In this document: one piece after another, positions 10,808 to 16,866 of the stretch | How positions within the stretch are numbered: the stretch's first letter is position 1 | Layout of the letters: every line of letters begins with the position of its first letter | Origin: Thioalkalivibrio halophilus | GTDB taxonomy: Bacteria > Pseudomonadota > Gammaproteobacteria > Ectothiorhodospirales > Ectothiorhodospiraceae | Direction of reading: 5' to 3' | Length of the DNA: 35,770 bases | NCBI RefSeq assembly: GCF_001995255.1 | Contig: NZ_MUZR01000051.1 | Coordinates: 35,001-70,770 of the forward strand | Position numbers and translations under genes: made by a program | The notes under the pieces: generated by a model | Told to the model about the DNA's origin: nothing | Seen by the model: only the letters and a program-made list of their open reading frames with translations | Database searches by the model: none

Positions 10808-11066
10808 CCGTCGCGGGCGGGGTCCCGCTGGCGGCTTCCGGGTTGCCGGAGGTTTCGGTGGTCAGGGCTTCCATGCGCCGCTGGGCCTCGTCGAGGGCCC
10901 GCTGGCAGCGATCGACCAGCTGCATGCCCTGCTGGAACTCTTCCAGCGACTGTTCCAGACCCAGCTCGCCCGACTCCATGCGGGCCACCAGGGTCTCCAG
11001 GGCCTCCAGGCTGGCTTCGAAGTCGGCCGGGGTTCCGGGTGCGGGATCGGGAGTCTCGTCGGACAT
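10782..11066 (-). CDS. xseB: Exodeoxyribonuclease VII small subunit
   Basis: A 94-residue protein. The helical hairpin core FEASLEALETLVARMESGEL followed by LEQSLEEFQQGMQLVDRC is the signature of XseB, the small subunit that binds the XseA nuclease. The start at ATG 11066 (MSDETPDPAP) is chosen over the longer open frame because family proteins begin shortly before the FEASL block. The C-terminus is an acidic tail (DDDDPVPF) overlapping the start of ispA. It heads the minus-strand xseB-ispA-dxs operon and is divergent from the rubrerythrin operon. Confidence 0.92.
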   Translation of the reverse strand: MSDETPDPAPGTPADFEASLEALETLVARMESGELGLEQSLEEFQQGMQLVDRCQRALDEAQRRMEALTTETSGNPEAASGTPPATDDDDPVPF

Positions 11067-11134
11067 GGCGATTGTCGGCTGCAAAAACGGCCAAAGTACC
11101 GGATCCGCGCGTGCGTGAAAAGCACGGGGGCAGG

Positions 11135-11163
11135 TTGACAGGGCCGGGGGCAGGGCATACATT
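11135..11163 (+). promoter_or_regulatory. Probable sigma-70 promoter of the rubrerythrin operon
   Basis: A perfect -35 TTGACA (11135-11140) is followed after 17 nt by TACATT (11158-11163), which matches TATAAT at four of six positions. Transcription would start near 11170, about 93 nt before the rubrerythrin ATG and just before the palindrome at 11174-11190. Confidence 0.65.
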
Positions 11164-11173
11164 TGCGCTACGG

Positions 11174-11190
11174 TTTAGACAGAGTCTAAA
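11174..11190. promoter_or_regulatory. Operator-like palindrome of the rubrerythrin operon
   Basis: TTTAGACAGAGTCTAAA has perfect 7-bp arms (TTTAGAC/GTCTAAA) around AGA and lies at or just after the predicted transcription start, a position suited to a repressor. It partly resembles the TTAGAATNATTCTAA form of Fur/PerR-family boxes (11 of the 14 defined bases), and rubrerythrin is a classical PerR target in other bacteria. The regulator's identity is inference. The segment TTAGACAGAGTCT also resembles the palindromes at 14291-14690. Confidence 0.5.
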
Positions 11191-11262
11191 TCACCCTCTG
11201 CACTCGATGCGACACTCGCTCGTTGTGTCTGTGTAGAACCCATACGAAGAAGGAGAGACATC

Positions 11263-11682
11263 ATGGATCTGAAAGGCAGCAAGACCGAAGAAGCCCTGAA
11301 GGAAGCCTTTGCCGGCGAATCGATGGCGAACCGTCGCTATCTGTACTTCGCTTCCAAGGCGGACGTGGAAGGCTACAACGACGTCGCCACCGTGTTCCGT
11401 TCCACCGCCGAAGGTGAAACCGGCCACGCCCACGGCCACCTCGAGTATCTCGAGAGCTGCGGCGATCCGGCCACCGGCCTGGAGTTCGGTTCCACCGACG
11501 CGAACCTGAAGACGGCGGTCGCCGGCGAGACCCACGAGTACACCGACATGTACCCGGGCATGGCCAAGACCGCGCGTGACGAGGGCTTCGACGAAGTCGC
11601 CGACTGGTTCGAAACCCTGGCCAAGGCGGAGCGGTCCCACGCCAACCGCTTCCAGAAGGCGCTGGACCAGCTGGACGACTGA
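11263..11682 (+). CDS. Rubrerythrin-type ferritin-like diiron protein (no rubredoxin domain)
   Basis: A 139-residue four-helix diiron protein. Ligand motifs are visible: [29 protein letters not shown] (ExxH), [22 protein letters not shown], and [12 protein letters not shown] (second ExxH). Full rubrerythrins carry a C-terminal rubredoxin domain with two CxxC motifs. This one ends after the ferritin-like domain, so it needs an outside electron donor. Family function is peroxide reduction. It starts with a good AAGGAGAG ribosome-binding site and leads the operon rubrerythrin - Fe-S oxidoreductase - ferritin-like - DUF3501. The neighbouring Fe-S protein is a candidate donor (inference). Confidence 0.93.
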   Translation: MDLKGSKTEEALKEAFAGESMANRRYLYFASKADVEGYNDVATVFRSTAEGETGHAHGHLEYLESCGDPATGLEFGSTDANLKTAVAGETHEYTDMYPGMAKTARDEGFDEVADWFETLAKAERSHANRFQKALDQLDD

Positions 11683-11705
11683 TCGTCGCGGCTCGTGTCC
11701 CGCAG

Positions 11706-11737
11706 CGGGGCCGGTTCAGCCGGCCCCGTCTTGTCTG
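11706..11737 (+). terminator. Hairpin after rubrerythrin, possible attenuating terminator
   Basis: CGGGGCCGG and CCGGCCCCG (9-bp arms, loop TTCAG) are followed by TCTTGTCT, a weak T-rich tail. It lies between rubrerythrin and the Fe-S oxidoreductase gene 36 nt further on, so it could reduce downstream expression relative to rubrerythrin, or stabilise the mRNA 3' end. Confidence 0.5.
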
Positions 11738-11772
11738 CAAGAACAGAACAATCAGAACATCCGGAGGGATGA

Positions 11773-13125
11773 ATGTCTGCGCCGACCCATCAACGTGAAG
11801 GCAGTCTCGAAGCCCCGACCCGCCATCCACTGGACTGGAAGAACCCCGAGTTCTACAACGAGGAATCGTTGTTCAGCGAGCTCGAGCGCGTCTTCGACAT
11901 CTGCCACGGCTGCCGGCGCTGCGTCAGTCTGTGTCATTCATTCCCCACGCTGTTCGATCTGGTCGACGAATCCGAGACCATGGAAGTCGACGGGGTCGAC
12001 AAGAAAGATTTCTGGCAGGTGGTGGATCACTGCTACCTGTGCGACCTGTGCTACCTGACCAAGTGCCCCTACGTCCCGCCGCACGAGTGGAACGTGGATT
12101 TCCCGCACCTGATGCTGCGGGCCAAGGCATTCCGGTTCCAGAACGAGGGTGCGAAGACCTCGCACAAACTGCTCTCCAGTACCGACACGGTGGGCAAGCT
12201 GGCGGGCATTCCGGTGGTGGCCGGCGCGGTCAACGCGGCCAACAAGAACGCAACGGTGCGCAAGCTGCTGGACAAGACCGTCGGTGTGCACCCGGACGCC
12301 CCGGTGCCCGAGTATCACTCGAACAAGGGCCGTTCGCGCGTGGCGAAGGTGGCCGGCGGGGTGAGCAACCCGGAGCCGGCCGGCACCACTCAGGGCCGGG
12401 TCGCGCTGTATGCCACCTGCTACGGCAACTACAACGAGCCGCACCTGGTCGAGGATCTGGTCAAGGTCTTCGAACACAACGGCATCGAGGTCACGCTGGT
12501 CGAGAAGGAGCAGTGCTGCGGCATGCCCAAGCTCGAGCTGGGCGATCTGGAGTCCGTGGAGGCCTCCAAGGACGCGAACATCCCCGCGATGAAGAAGATG
12601 ATCGACCAGGGCTACGACATCGTCGCCCCGGTCCCGTCCTGCGTGCTGATGTACAAGCAGGAACTGCCGCTGATGTTCCCCGACGAGCAGGACGTGGCCA
12701 CGGTACGCGATCGCATCTTCGACCCGTTCGAGTACCTGATGGAGCGCCACAAGGACGGCAAGCTGAACACCGACTTCCCGGAAAAGCTGGGCAAGATCGC
12801 CTATCACGCCGCCTGCCATCTGCGCGTGCAGAACATGGGCCTGAAGACCCGCGATCTGCTCAAGCTGGTGCCGGACACCGAGATCGAGACCGTCGAGCGC
12901 TGTTCCGGGCATGACGGTACCTATGGCGTGAAGAGCGAATTCTACGAGACGGCCAGCAAGATCTGCCGGCCCGTGGTGAACCGGGTGCAGAAGGCCGAGG
13001 CGGACCACTTCTCCAGTGACTGCCCGATGGCCGGACACATGATCGAGAACGGACTGCAGGGCAAGGGCGAGGACAAGGCACCCGAGCACCCGCTGACCCT
13101 GCTGCGCCAGGCCTACGGCCTGTAA
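11773..13125 (+). CDS. Fe-S oxidoreductase, GlpC/HdrD-like (two 4Fe-4S clusters plus two CCG domains)
   Basis: A 450-residue protein. Two ferredoxin-type cluster motifs are visible: [13 protein letters not shown] (C44, C47, C50, C54) and [13 protein letters not shown] (C87, C90, C93, C98). Two cysteine-rich CCG domains follow, the first with [10 protein letters not shown] and [15 protein letters not shown], the second with [13 protein letters not shown] and [11 protein letters not shown]. This is the architecture of the GlpC/heterodisulfide-reductase D group, which moves electrons between quinones or ferredoxins and a partner. Genes of this type next to rubrerythrin and a DUF3501 protein recur in Proteobacteria. 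An electron-transfer role for the diiron proteins of this operon is inference. The true substrate is unknown. Confidence 0.9.
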   Translation: MSAPTHQREGSLEAPTRHPLDWKNPEFYNEESLFSELERVFDICHGCRRCVSLCHSFPTLFDLVDESETMEVDGVDKKDFWQVVDHCYLCDLCYLTKCPYVPPHEWNVDFPHLMLRAKAFRFQNEGAKTSHKLLSSTDTVGKLAGIPVVAGAVNAANKNATVRKLLDKTVGVHPDAPVPEYHSNKGRSRVAKVAGGVSNPEPAGTTQGRVALYATCYGNYNEPHLVEDLVKVFEHNGIEVTLVEKEQCCGMPKLELGDLESVEASKDANIPAMKKMIDQGYDIVAPVPSCVLMYKQELPLMFPDEQDVATVRDRIFDPFEYLMERHKDGKLNTDFPEKLGKIAYHAACHLRVQNMGLKTRDLLKLVPDTEIETVERCSGHDGTYGVKSEFYETASKICRPVVNRVQKAEADHFSSDCPMAGHMIENGLQGKGEDKAPEHPLTLLRQAYGL

Positions 13126-13148
13126 CGACACTAAGGAGGGGAGTCTTC

Positions 13149-13454
13149 ATGGCCAGCGACAGCTATCACGAACCCGTTGCGGAACTGAGCGACGAATCGC
13201 GCGAGATGCACCGCGCCATTTCCTCGCTGATGGAAGAGCTCGAGGCGGTGGACTGGTATCAGCAGCGCATCGACGCCTGCAAGGACGACGAACTGAAGGC
13301 GATCCTCGCGCACAACCGCGACGAGGAGATCGAACATGCCGCGATGGTGCTGGAATGGATCCGGCGCCGGAACCCGGTGTTCGATCGCGAACTCAAAGAC
13401 AATCTCTGGTCCGACAAGGACTACACCGACAAAAGCCAGCATCACGACCACTGA
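13149..13454 (+). CDS. Encapsulated-ferritin-like (EncFtn) protein
   Basis: A 101-residue helical protein. The segment SLMEELEAVDWYQQRIDAC and the block AILAHNRDEEIEHAAMVLEW closely resemble encapsulated ferritins such as the Rhodospirillum rubrum protein. Likely iron ligands by alignment from memory are E30, E60 and H63. EncFtn proteins are half-ferritins that form an annular decamer with an iron site at the dimer interface. They are normally loaded into an encapsulin shell by a short C-terminal targeting peptide. Here the C-terminus is DKDYTDKSQHHDH with no such peptide, and no encapsulin gene is in the window. The ribosome-binding site AAGGAGGGG is strong. It is 23 nt after the Fe-S oxidoreductase gene and 49 nt before the DUF3501 gene. 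Confidence 0.87.
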   Translation: MASDSYHEPVAELSDESREMHRAISSLMEELEAVDWYQQRIDACKDDELKAILAHNRDEEIEHAAMVLEWIRRRNPVFDRELKDNLWSDKDYTDKSQHHDH

Positions 13455-13503
13455 TGCCCCCCGCGCGGGTGATGTGGCTCCCGGTGCTCGAGGAGGTGAG
13501 AAC

Positions 13504-14115
13504 ATGGTAACGGAGGAAAACGTGGACAAGCTCAGCCGTGACGACCTGTATTCCCTGGAACAGTATTCCGAGGTACGGCCCAAATTCCGCCGCGACGTGA
13601 TGGAGCACAAGCGCCACCGCGTGCTGCAGATCGGTCCTGCGGTCACCCTGCACTTCGAAGACCGCATGACCATGCAGTACCAGGTCCAGGAGATGCTGCG
13701 GGTCGAGAAGATCTTCGACCGCGAGGGCATCGAGGACGAACTGGGTGCCTACAACCCGCTGATCCCGGACGGCTCCAACTGGAAGGCGACCATGATGGTC
13801 GAATTCCCCGACGCGGACGAGCGCAAGGTGCAGCTGTCGAAGCTGATCGGCATCGAGCGTGCGACCTGGGTGCAGGTGGAAGGCCACGACAAGGTCTACC
13901 CGATCGCCAATGAAGACCTCGACCGCGAGACCGAAGACAAGACCTCGTCGGTGCACTTCCTGCGCTTCGAGCTGACGCCGGCGATGGTGTCGGCGGTCAA
14001 GTCCGGCGCGGCCATCGCCGCCGGCGTGGAGCACGAGAACTACAACCACCGCGTGGACGCCGTGCCCGAGGGCATGCGCGAATCGCTGGCGGCGGATCTC
14101 GACGCCGTGAACTGA
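13504..14115 (+). CDS. DUF3501 family protein
   Basis: A 203-residue soluble protein. Recognised by the N-terminal LSRDDLYSLEQYSEVRPKFR and the core VGPAVTLHFEDR-like stretch (here IGPAVTLHFEDRMTMQYQVQ), followed by LRVEKIFDREGIEDELGAYN. DUF3501 proteins have no known biochemical function and usually sit in operons with rubrerythrin and a GlpC-like Fe-S protein, as here. No cysteines or membrane segments are seen. The ATG at 13504 is supported by GAGGAGGTGAG; the longer open frame runs back through the previous gene. Last gene of the operon before a strong terminator. Confidence 0.88.
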   Translation: MVTEENVDKLSRDDLYSLEQYSEVRPKFRRDVMEHKRHRVLQIGPAVTLHFEDRMTMQYQVQEMLRVEKIFDREGIEDELGAYNPLIPDGSNWKATMMVEFPDADERKVQLSKLIGIERATWVQVEGHDKVYPIANEDLDRETEDKTSSVHFLRFELTPAMVSAVKSGAAIAAGVEHENYNHRVDAVPEGMRESLAADLDAVN

Positions 14116-14141
14116 CGCGCGGATTCCCGCACGCAGCAGTG

Positions 14142-14168
14142 AAAAAGGCGCCTCCGGGCGCCTTTTTT
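14142..14168 (+). terminator. Rho-independent terminator of the rubrerythrin operon
   Basis: AAAAAGGCGCC, loop TCCG, GGCGCCTTTTTT: perfect GC stem with flanking A and T runs, 26 nt after the DUF3501 stop. The A/T symmetry would let it work in both directions. Confidence 0.93.
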
Positions 14169-14290
14169 GTGTGCAGGCCACGTGGATCCGCGGTCCGGCA
14201 GGTTCCGGCTCGCCCCGGGGTTTCAGGGATTTACCCGGGCCTCCCGCCGTTGCGCTGACCGGTGGGGCGCTGCCGTCCGTTCTGGCTTCA

Positions 14291-14319
14291 CGATGTTATA
14301 CAGAATCCGTATAGCATCG
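14291..14319. repeat. 29-nt imperfect palindrome, core TATACAGAATCCGTATA
   Basis: Positions 14291-14304 pair with 14306-14319 except at two places (14296/14314 and 14302/14308). The core TATACAGAATCCGTATA matches the core of the perfect palindrome at 14647-14673 with changes only at the centre and one arm base. It looks like a protein-binding operator or a small stem. Function unknown. Confidence 0.6.
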
Positions 14320-14570
14320 ACCGTCTGACGGGCTGCCGACCTTGCATCGACAATATCTGCCCCTCCATGGTGAGGTGACCGGCAATGCCCTCCGCCACGA
14401 GTCCCGCCAGACGAGGCCCGGGGAACCGAGTGATCAACCGTTCCGTCCGCACCGATTACCGGTGAGCCCACTTTACCTTAACCCCTTGAAAAAACGCGCC
14501 TCCCGGTGTCCTTCCCGCAATCAGCGCCCCCTTCCGGCACGGATCCCTGTCGCCATGAGCTCACCTCACG

Positions 14571-14599
14571 GTTTAGCCATGATCCCACCATGGCTAAAC
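14571..14599. repeat. Inverted repeat, 11-bp arms, 7-nt spacer
   Basis: GTTTAGCCATG (14571-14581) and CATGGCTAAAC (14589-14599) are perfect inverted copies separated by ATCCCAC. No T run follows on either strand, so it is not an ordinary terminator. It could be a binding site, an RNA stem or a remnant of a mobile element end. Confidence 0.6.
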
Positions 14600-14646
14600 T
14601 GTCGGAGCAGAAGCCACCAGAGGAAGGGGCGGTGCCGCGAGGATCA

Positions 14647-14673
14647 GGTGATATACAGACTCTGTATATCACC
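14647..14673. repeat. 27-nt perfect palindrome, core TATACAGACTCTGTATA
   Basis: Thirteen-base arms are perfectly complementary around a single central C at 14660. The outer ends are GGTG and CACC. A perfect 13-bp dyad of this kind is far beyond chance and suggests a dimeric regulator site or a DNA cruciform. It sits about 28 nt before the first cassette boundary and could control transcription into the cassettes (inference). Confidence 0.7.
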
Positions 14674-14679
14674 AATATT

Positions 14680-14690
14680 ACAGATTCTGT
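14680..14690. repeat. Third ACAGANTCTGT palindrome
   Basis: ACAGATTCTGT is a perfect 5-1-5 palindrome whose centre (14685) is 25 nt from that of the preceding palindrome (14660). On the opposite strand the surrounding bases read TTAGACAGAATCTGTAA. That is very close to TTAGACAGAGTCTAAA in front of rubrerythrin. Confidence 0.5.
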
Positions 14691-14713
14691 CTAATCTGCT
14701 GTTGGGTGACAAG

Positions 14714-15265
14714 ATGAGCAGTGCCGACAAACTCGCTGAAGCCAGCTTTTTTCTGGAGCTATTGGATGCTCTAGAAAATAGAAAGCGCCCGCTTACGAGC
14801 GGTGCAACGCCAGCGATGGAAGTCTCCTACTTGCTCAGTGCTGTCCTCAACTCTCTTTATTCAGCTCTTGAGCAGGCAAAGCCAATTGCGGGTGTTGAGG
14901 CAGTCAAGGCATACAAGGCCACCCGCTCGGCGCTACTAGGTGGCCAGGGTGTTCGCAACATCACCATTCACGAGAAGCATGTCGGCATTGATCATTCTGG
15001 CTACATTCCGCCACCGGGTAACGCGGTTAACTTCGACCTCCGCAAAACGCCACGTTTAATCCAAGAAGAGCGAGCTGCTTCAAAGGGTGTCGTAGTGCGT
15101 ATGGGCGCCAAACACTATATCGAGCATGAGGGCAAGCTTACTGATGTCACTGAGCTTTGCTTTCGCCAGTTCTATGAGCTGCGTGCATTCCTTAGCTCTC
15201 GCGGGATTGTCACCCAACAAGACGCTCAAGCGGACAGCCCCGCCTCCGGCGGGCCTGCCGCTTAG
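14714..15265 (+). CDS. Cassette 1 protein, HEPN-like helical protein (function unknown)
   Basis: A 183-residue protein, mainly helical. Residues 7-20 (LAEASFFLELLDAL) and 36-53 (MEVSYLLSAVLNSLYSAL) look like long amphipathic helices, followed by VKAYKATRSALL. GVRNITIHEKH contains R81-N-x3-H86, which fits the Rx4-6H motif, with a polar residue after R, that defines HEPN ribonucleases. A HEPN-type RNase or toxin role is therefore possible but unproven. The last 16 or so residues (QQDAQADSPASGGPAA) are encoded by the attC site itself, so they are probably not functional. The ATG is 12 nt inside the cassette boundary with only a weak ribosome-binding site. Confidence 0.75.
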   Translation: MSSADKLAEASFFLELLDALENRKRPLTSGATPAMEVSYLLSAVLNSLYSALEQAKPIAGVEAVKAYKATRSALLGGQGVRNITIHEKHVGIDHSGYIPPPGNAVNFDLRKTPRLIQEERAASKGVVVRMGAKHYIEHEGKLTDVTELCFRQFYELRAFLSSRGIVTQQDAQADSPASGGPAA

Positions 15266-15279
15266 CTTCGGCGTTAAGG
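15211..15279 (+). repeat. attC site of cassette 1
   Basis: R'' core CACCCAAC (15211-15218) and R' core GTTAAGG (15273-15279) bound an imperfect inverted repeat: ACGC/GCGT, AAGCGG/CCGCTT, CAG/CTG and CCCGCC/GGCGGG around a short loop. Unpaired bases between the blocks are as expected for extrahelical bases in a folded attC. Length about 69 nt. The stop codon of the cassette gene lies inside (15263-15265). Confidence 0.92.
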
Positions 15280-15304
15280 GCCCATACCAGACAAAGGAGA
15301 TCAG

Positions 15305-16225
15305 ATGCCACGTTATTGGGTGATTGCCCCCATAGATTCTCAACCAGCTGACTTCTTCGAGAAGGTGTGGCGCTTTGATGTCGAAAATGAAGTCATCTCA
15401 ATTGGTTGGTCTCAGTTCGGTGATGTTTCCGGCATGAGTCGAGGCGAGCTGGCAGAGGTCGTGGCCGACCACTACCCTGAGAAGCCGCAGCAGACCAAAG
15501 GCTTGATCACTAATATGGTGTGGTCATTTTGCAACGAGATAGAGTCGGGCGATGTCGTTATAGCCCGGCGTGGAAGAAAGATGCTCGCAGCCGTAGGCAC
15601 AGTCCGAGAGAAAGCATTCTACGAGACTGGGAAAAACCCTGATGTAGATCACCGGCTTTTCCTTCCTGTGACATGGCACCAAGAACCCAGAAACAAAGAC
15701 TTTGGTGCAGTAGTGTTTCCCATGCCTACTCTGGCAGAAATTGATGAAACTCAATTCCAGAATCTCGTCGAGGGGTCGGGGCTCGAACTCGCCAAGAGCG
15801 AGGAGGGAGAGACTTACGAGAATCAAGCAGAGTTTGTTCTGGAAAAGTACCTCGAGGAATTTATCGTCTCCAATTTTTCAGGAATATTTAAGGGTGAGCT
15901 CCAGGTATATGTAGACGAGGACGGTAATACTGGGCAGCAGTACACCACGGACATTGGTTCGATTGATATTCTTGCGGAAGACCGCCGCAGCAACTCTCTG
16001 GTGGTTATTGAGCTCAAAAAGGGACGCCCTTCGGATCAGGTGGTAGGGCAAATCATGCGCTACATGGGATGGGTCAAAAAGAACCTTGCGCAAGAAGGCC
16101 AGAGGATACGAGGGCTTGTAATTTGCTGCGAGGAAGATCAGAGACTTAGCTATGCGCTAGAAATGATTGATCATGTTGATGTCCGGTACTACAGGGTGTC
16201 GTTTTCGCTTTCGGAGCGCCCTTAA
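15305..16225 (+). CDS. Cassette 2 protein: PUA/EVE-like domain fused to a NucS-like PD-(D/E)XK nuclease
   Basis: A 306-residue protein. The N-terminal part (residues 3-150) has YWVIAP, NEVISIGWSQFGDVS and SGDVVIARRGRKMLAAVGTV. These resemble PUA/EVE-like domains that read modified bases or occur in restriction proteins (inference). The C-terminal part (about 175-300) resembles endonuclease NucS/DUF91: IGSIDILAED (D221), LVVIELKKGR (E236, K238) and QIMRYMGWV (Q249, Y253). The spacings K-11-Q and Q-4-Y fit NucS as I recall it. A nuclease targeting modified or foreign DNA is plausible. AAAGGAGAT lies just before the ATG. The TAA stop overlaps the attC R'' core. Confidence 0.85.
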   Translation: MPRYWVIAPIDSQPADFFEKVWRFDVENEVISIGWSQFGDVSGMSRGELAEVVADHYPEKPQQTKGLITNMVWSFCNEIESGDVVIARRGRKMLAAVGTVREKAFYETGKNPDVDHRLFLPVTWHQEPRNKDFGAVVFPMPTLAEIDETQFQNLVEGSGLELAKSEEGETYENQAEFVLEKYLEEFIVSNFSGIFKGELQVYVDEDGNTGQQYTTDIGSIDILAEDRRSNSLVVIELKKGRPSDQVVGQIMRYMGWVKKNLAQEGQRIRGLVICCEEDQRLSYALEMIDHVDVRYYRVSFSLSERP

Positions 16226-16278
16226 CAAAACGCTCAACCGGACGCTCGTACCTCGCGCCGGTTAGCTTTGCGTTAGCT
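16219..16278 (+). repeat. attC site of cassette 2
   Basis: R'' core CCCTTAAC (16219-16226) and R' core GTTAGCT (16272-16278), with ACGC/GCGT and AACCGG/CCGGTT arms. About 60 nt, the short form common among chromosomal attC sites. Its R'' is the exact complement of GTTAAGGG at the left edge of the cassette. Confidence 0.93.
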
Positions 16279-16292
16279 AGTGAGTACAAAAA

Positions 16293-16311
16293 GCACATAG
16301 TGTGCTAAACT
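16293..16311 (+). promoter_or_regulatory. Operator-like palindrome and possible -10 of the brnTA cassette
   Basis: GCACATAGTGTGC (16293-16305) is a palindrome with five-base arms, immediately followed by TAAACT (16306-16311), a fair -10 element. Transcription would begin about 7 nt later, practically at the ATG of brnT (16319), which has no visible ribosome-binding site. This suggests a leaderless message. Autorepression by the antitoxin at this palindrome would fit the family (inference). The -35 is not clear. Confidence 0.4.
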
Positions 16312-16318
16312 TTGACCT

Positions 16319-16597
16319 ATGAAACCTATCACATGGAACCCAGAGAAGAACAAGCTTCTCCAAGCAGAAAGGAACGTCTCTTTCGAGGATGTGGTTTTGC
16401 ATATCTCGGTTGGAGGCATCTTGGATACGTTCGAGCATTCGAATCAGGAGCGATATCCGGGGCAACAAATTCATGTGATTGAGATTGAGGGGTATGCGTA
16501 TTTGGTGCCCTTTGTGGAGTCAGAGGATGAGGTTTTTCTGAAAACGATCATCCCGAGCCGGAAAGCGACCAAAACCTATTTGGGAGGTCCAAAATGA
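16319..16597 (+). CDS. brnT: BrnT family ribonuclease toxin (cassette 3)
   Basis: A 92-residue protein. The opening ITWNPEKNKLLQAERNVSFE, the central DTFEHSNQERYPGQQ and the closing FLKTIIPSRKATKTYLG match the BrnT/DUF497 family. Its members are RelE-fold ribonucleases that stop translation and are neutralised by BrnA. The usual family order is toxin first, antitoxin second, as here. The gene overlaps its antitoxin by 4 nt, typical of translational coupling. As an integron cassette, a toxin-antitoxin pair may stabilise the array against loss. Confidence 0.9.
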   Translation: MKPITWNPEKNKLLQAERNVSFEDVVLHISVGGILDTFEHSNQERYPGQQIHVIEIEGYAYLVPFVESEDEVFLKTIIPSRKATKTYLGGPK

Positions 16598-16866
16598 GTA
16601 GGCTGGATAAAGAAGAGCAGGAAGTTCTGGATGCATTCGATGCAGGAGAGCTGCAGAGGTCGCCAGACAGTGAAGACAGGAAACTGCGGCATCAACAATA
16701 CGCCGAGGCCATGTTCAAAAAAGATGCCCGTATTAACATCAGGCTTTCTTCCAAGGATCTTCGGGGGCTCCAGAAGAAAGCCCTGGCGGAAGGTATTCCC
16801 TACCAAACACTTGTTGCCAGCATCCTTCATAAATATGTGGAAGGTCGCTTGCACGAGGATCGATAG
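16594..16866 (+). CDS. brnA: BrnA-type antitoxin with C-terminal ribbon-helix-helix region (cassette 3)
   Basis: A 90-residue protein. The C-terminal RINIRLSSKDLRGLQKKALA followed by EGIPYQTLVASILHKY is a CopG/ribbon-helix-helix-type DNA-binding region. The charged N-terminal part (residues 1-45) is probably the toxin-wrapping part. BrnA antitoxins bind BrnT and repress their own promoter. The ATG overlaps the end of brnT (ATGA-type overlap at 16594-16597). The stop codon TAG at 16864-16866 is part of the attC R'' core, showing how tightly the cassette is packed. Confidence 0.88.
   Translation: MSRLDKEEQEVLDAFDAGELQRSPDSEDRKLRHQQYAEAMFKKDARINIRLSSKDLRGLQKKALAEGIPYQTLVASILHKYVEGRLHEDR

Larger units (their letters stand above)
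14169..14701. other. Gene-poor stretch with palindromes, left flank of the integron cassettes
   Basis: More than 500 nt without a convincing gene. Open frames in it are short and resemble no family I know. In particular none shows the tyrosine-recombinase HxLRH...GH motifs of an integron integrase on either strand. It holds four marked palindromes (14291-14319, 14571-14599, 14647-14673, 14680-14690). Its right edge is the first cassette boundary. It may contain a decayed attI or insertion target, but I cannot recognise an attI site directly. Confidence 0.6.

Noticed and set aside
14223-14675. Minus-strand open frames in the left flank, considered as a decayed integron integrase.
   Set aside because: No tyrosine-recombinase motifs (HxLRH, GH...Y) are present in any frame and the stretch is too short for intI.
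14647-14690. The CTGT/ACAG elements considered as a LexA (SOS) box, as often found at integron integrases.
   Set aside because: LexA boxes are CTGT-N8-ACAG. Here the order is ACAG...CTGT within a site, and the one CTGT...ACAG pair is 14 nt apart.
14590-14694. A 34-codon open frame (ATG in CACCATGGCTAAAC) ending just before the first cassette boundary.
   Set aside because: It spans two palindromes, has no clear ribosome-binding site and resembles no known protein. Probably a chance frame.
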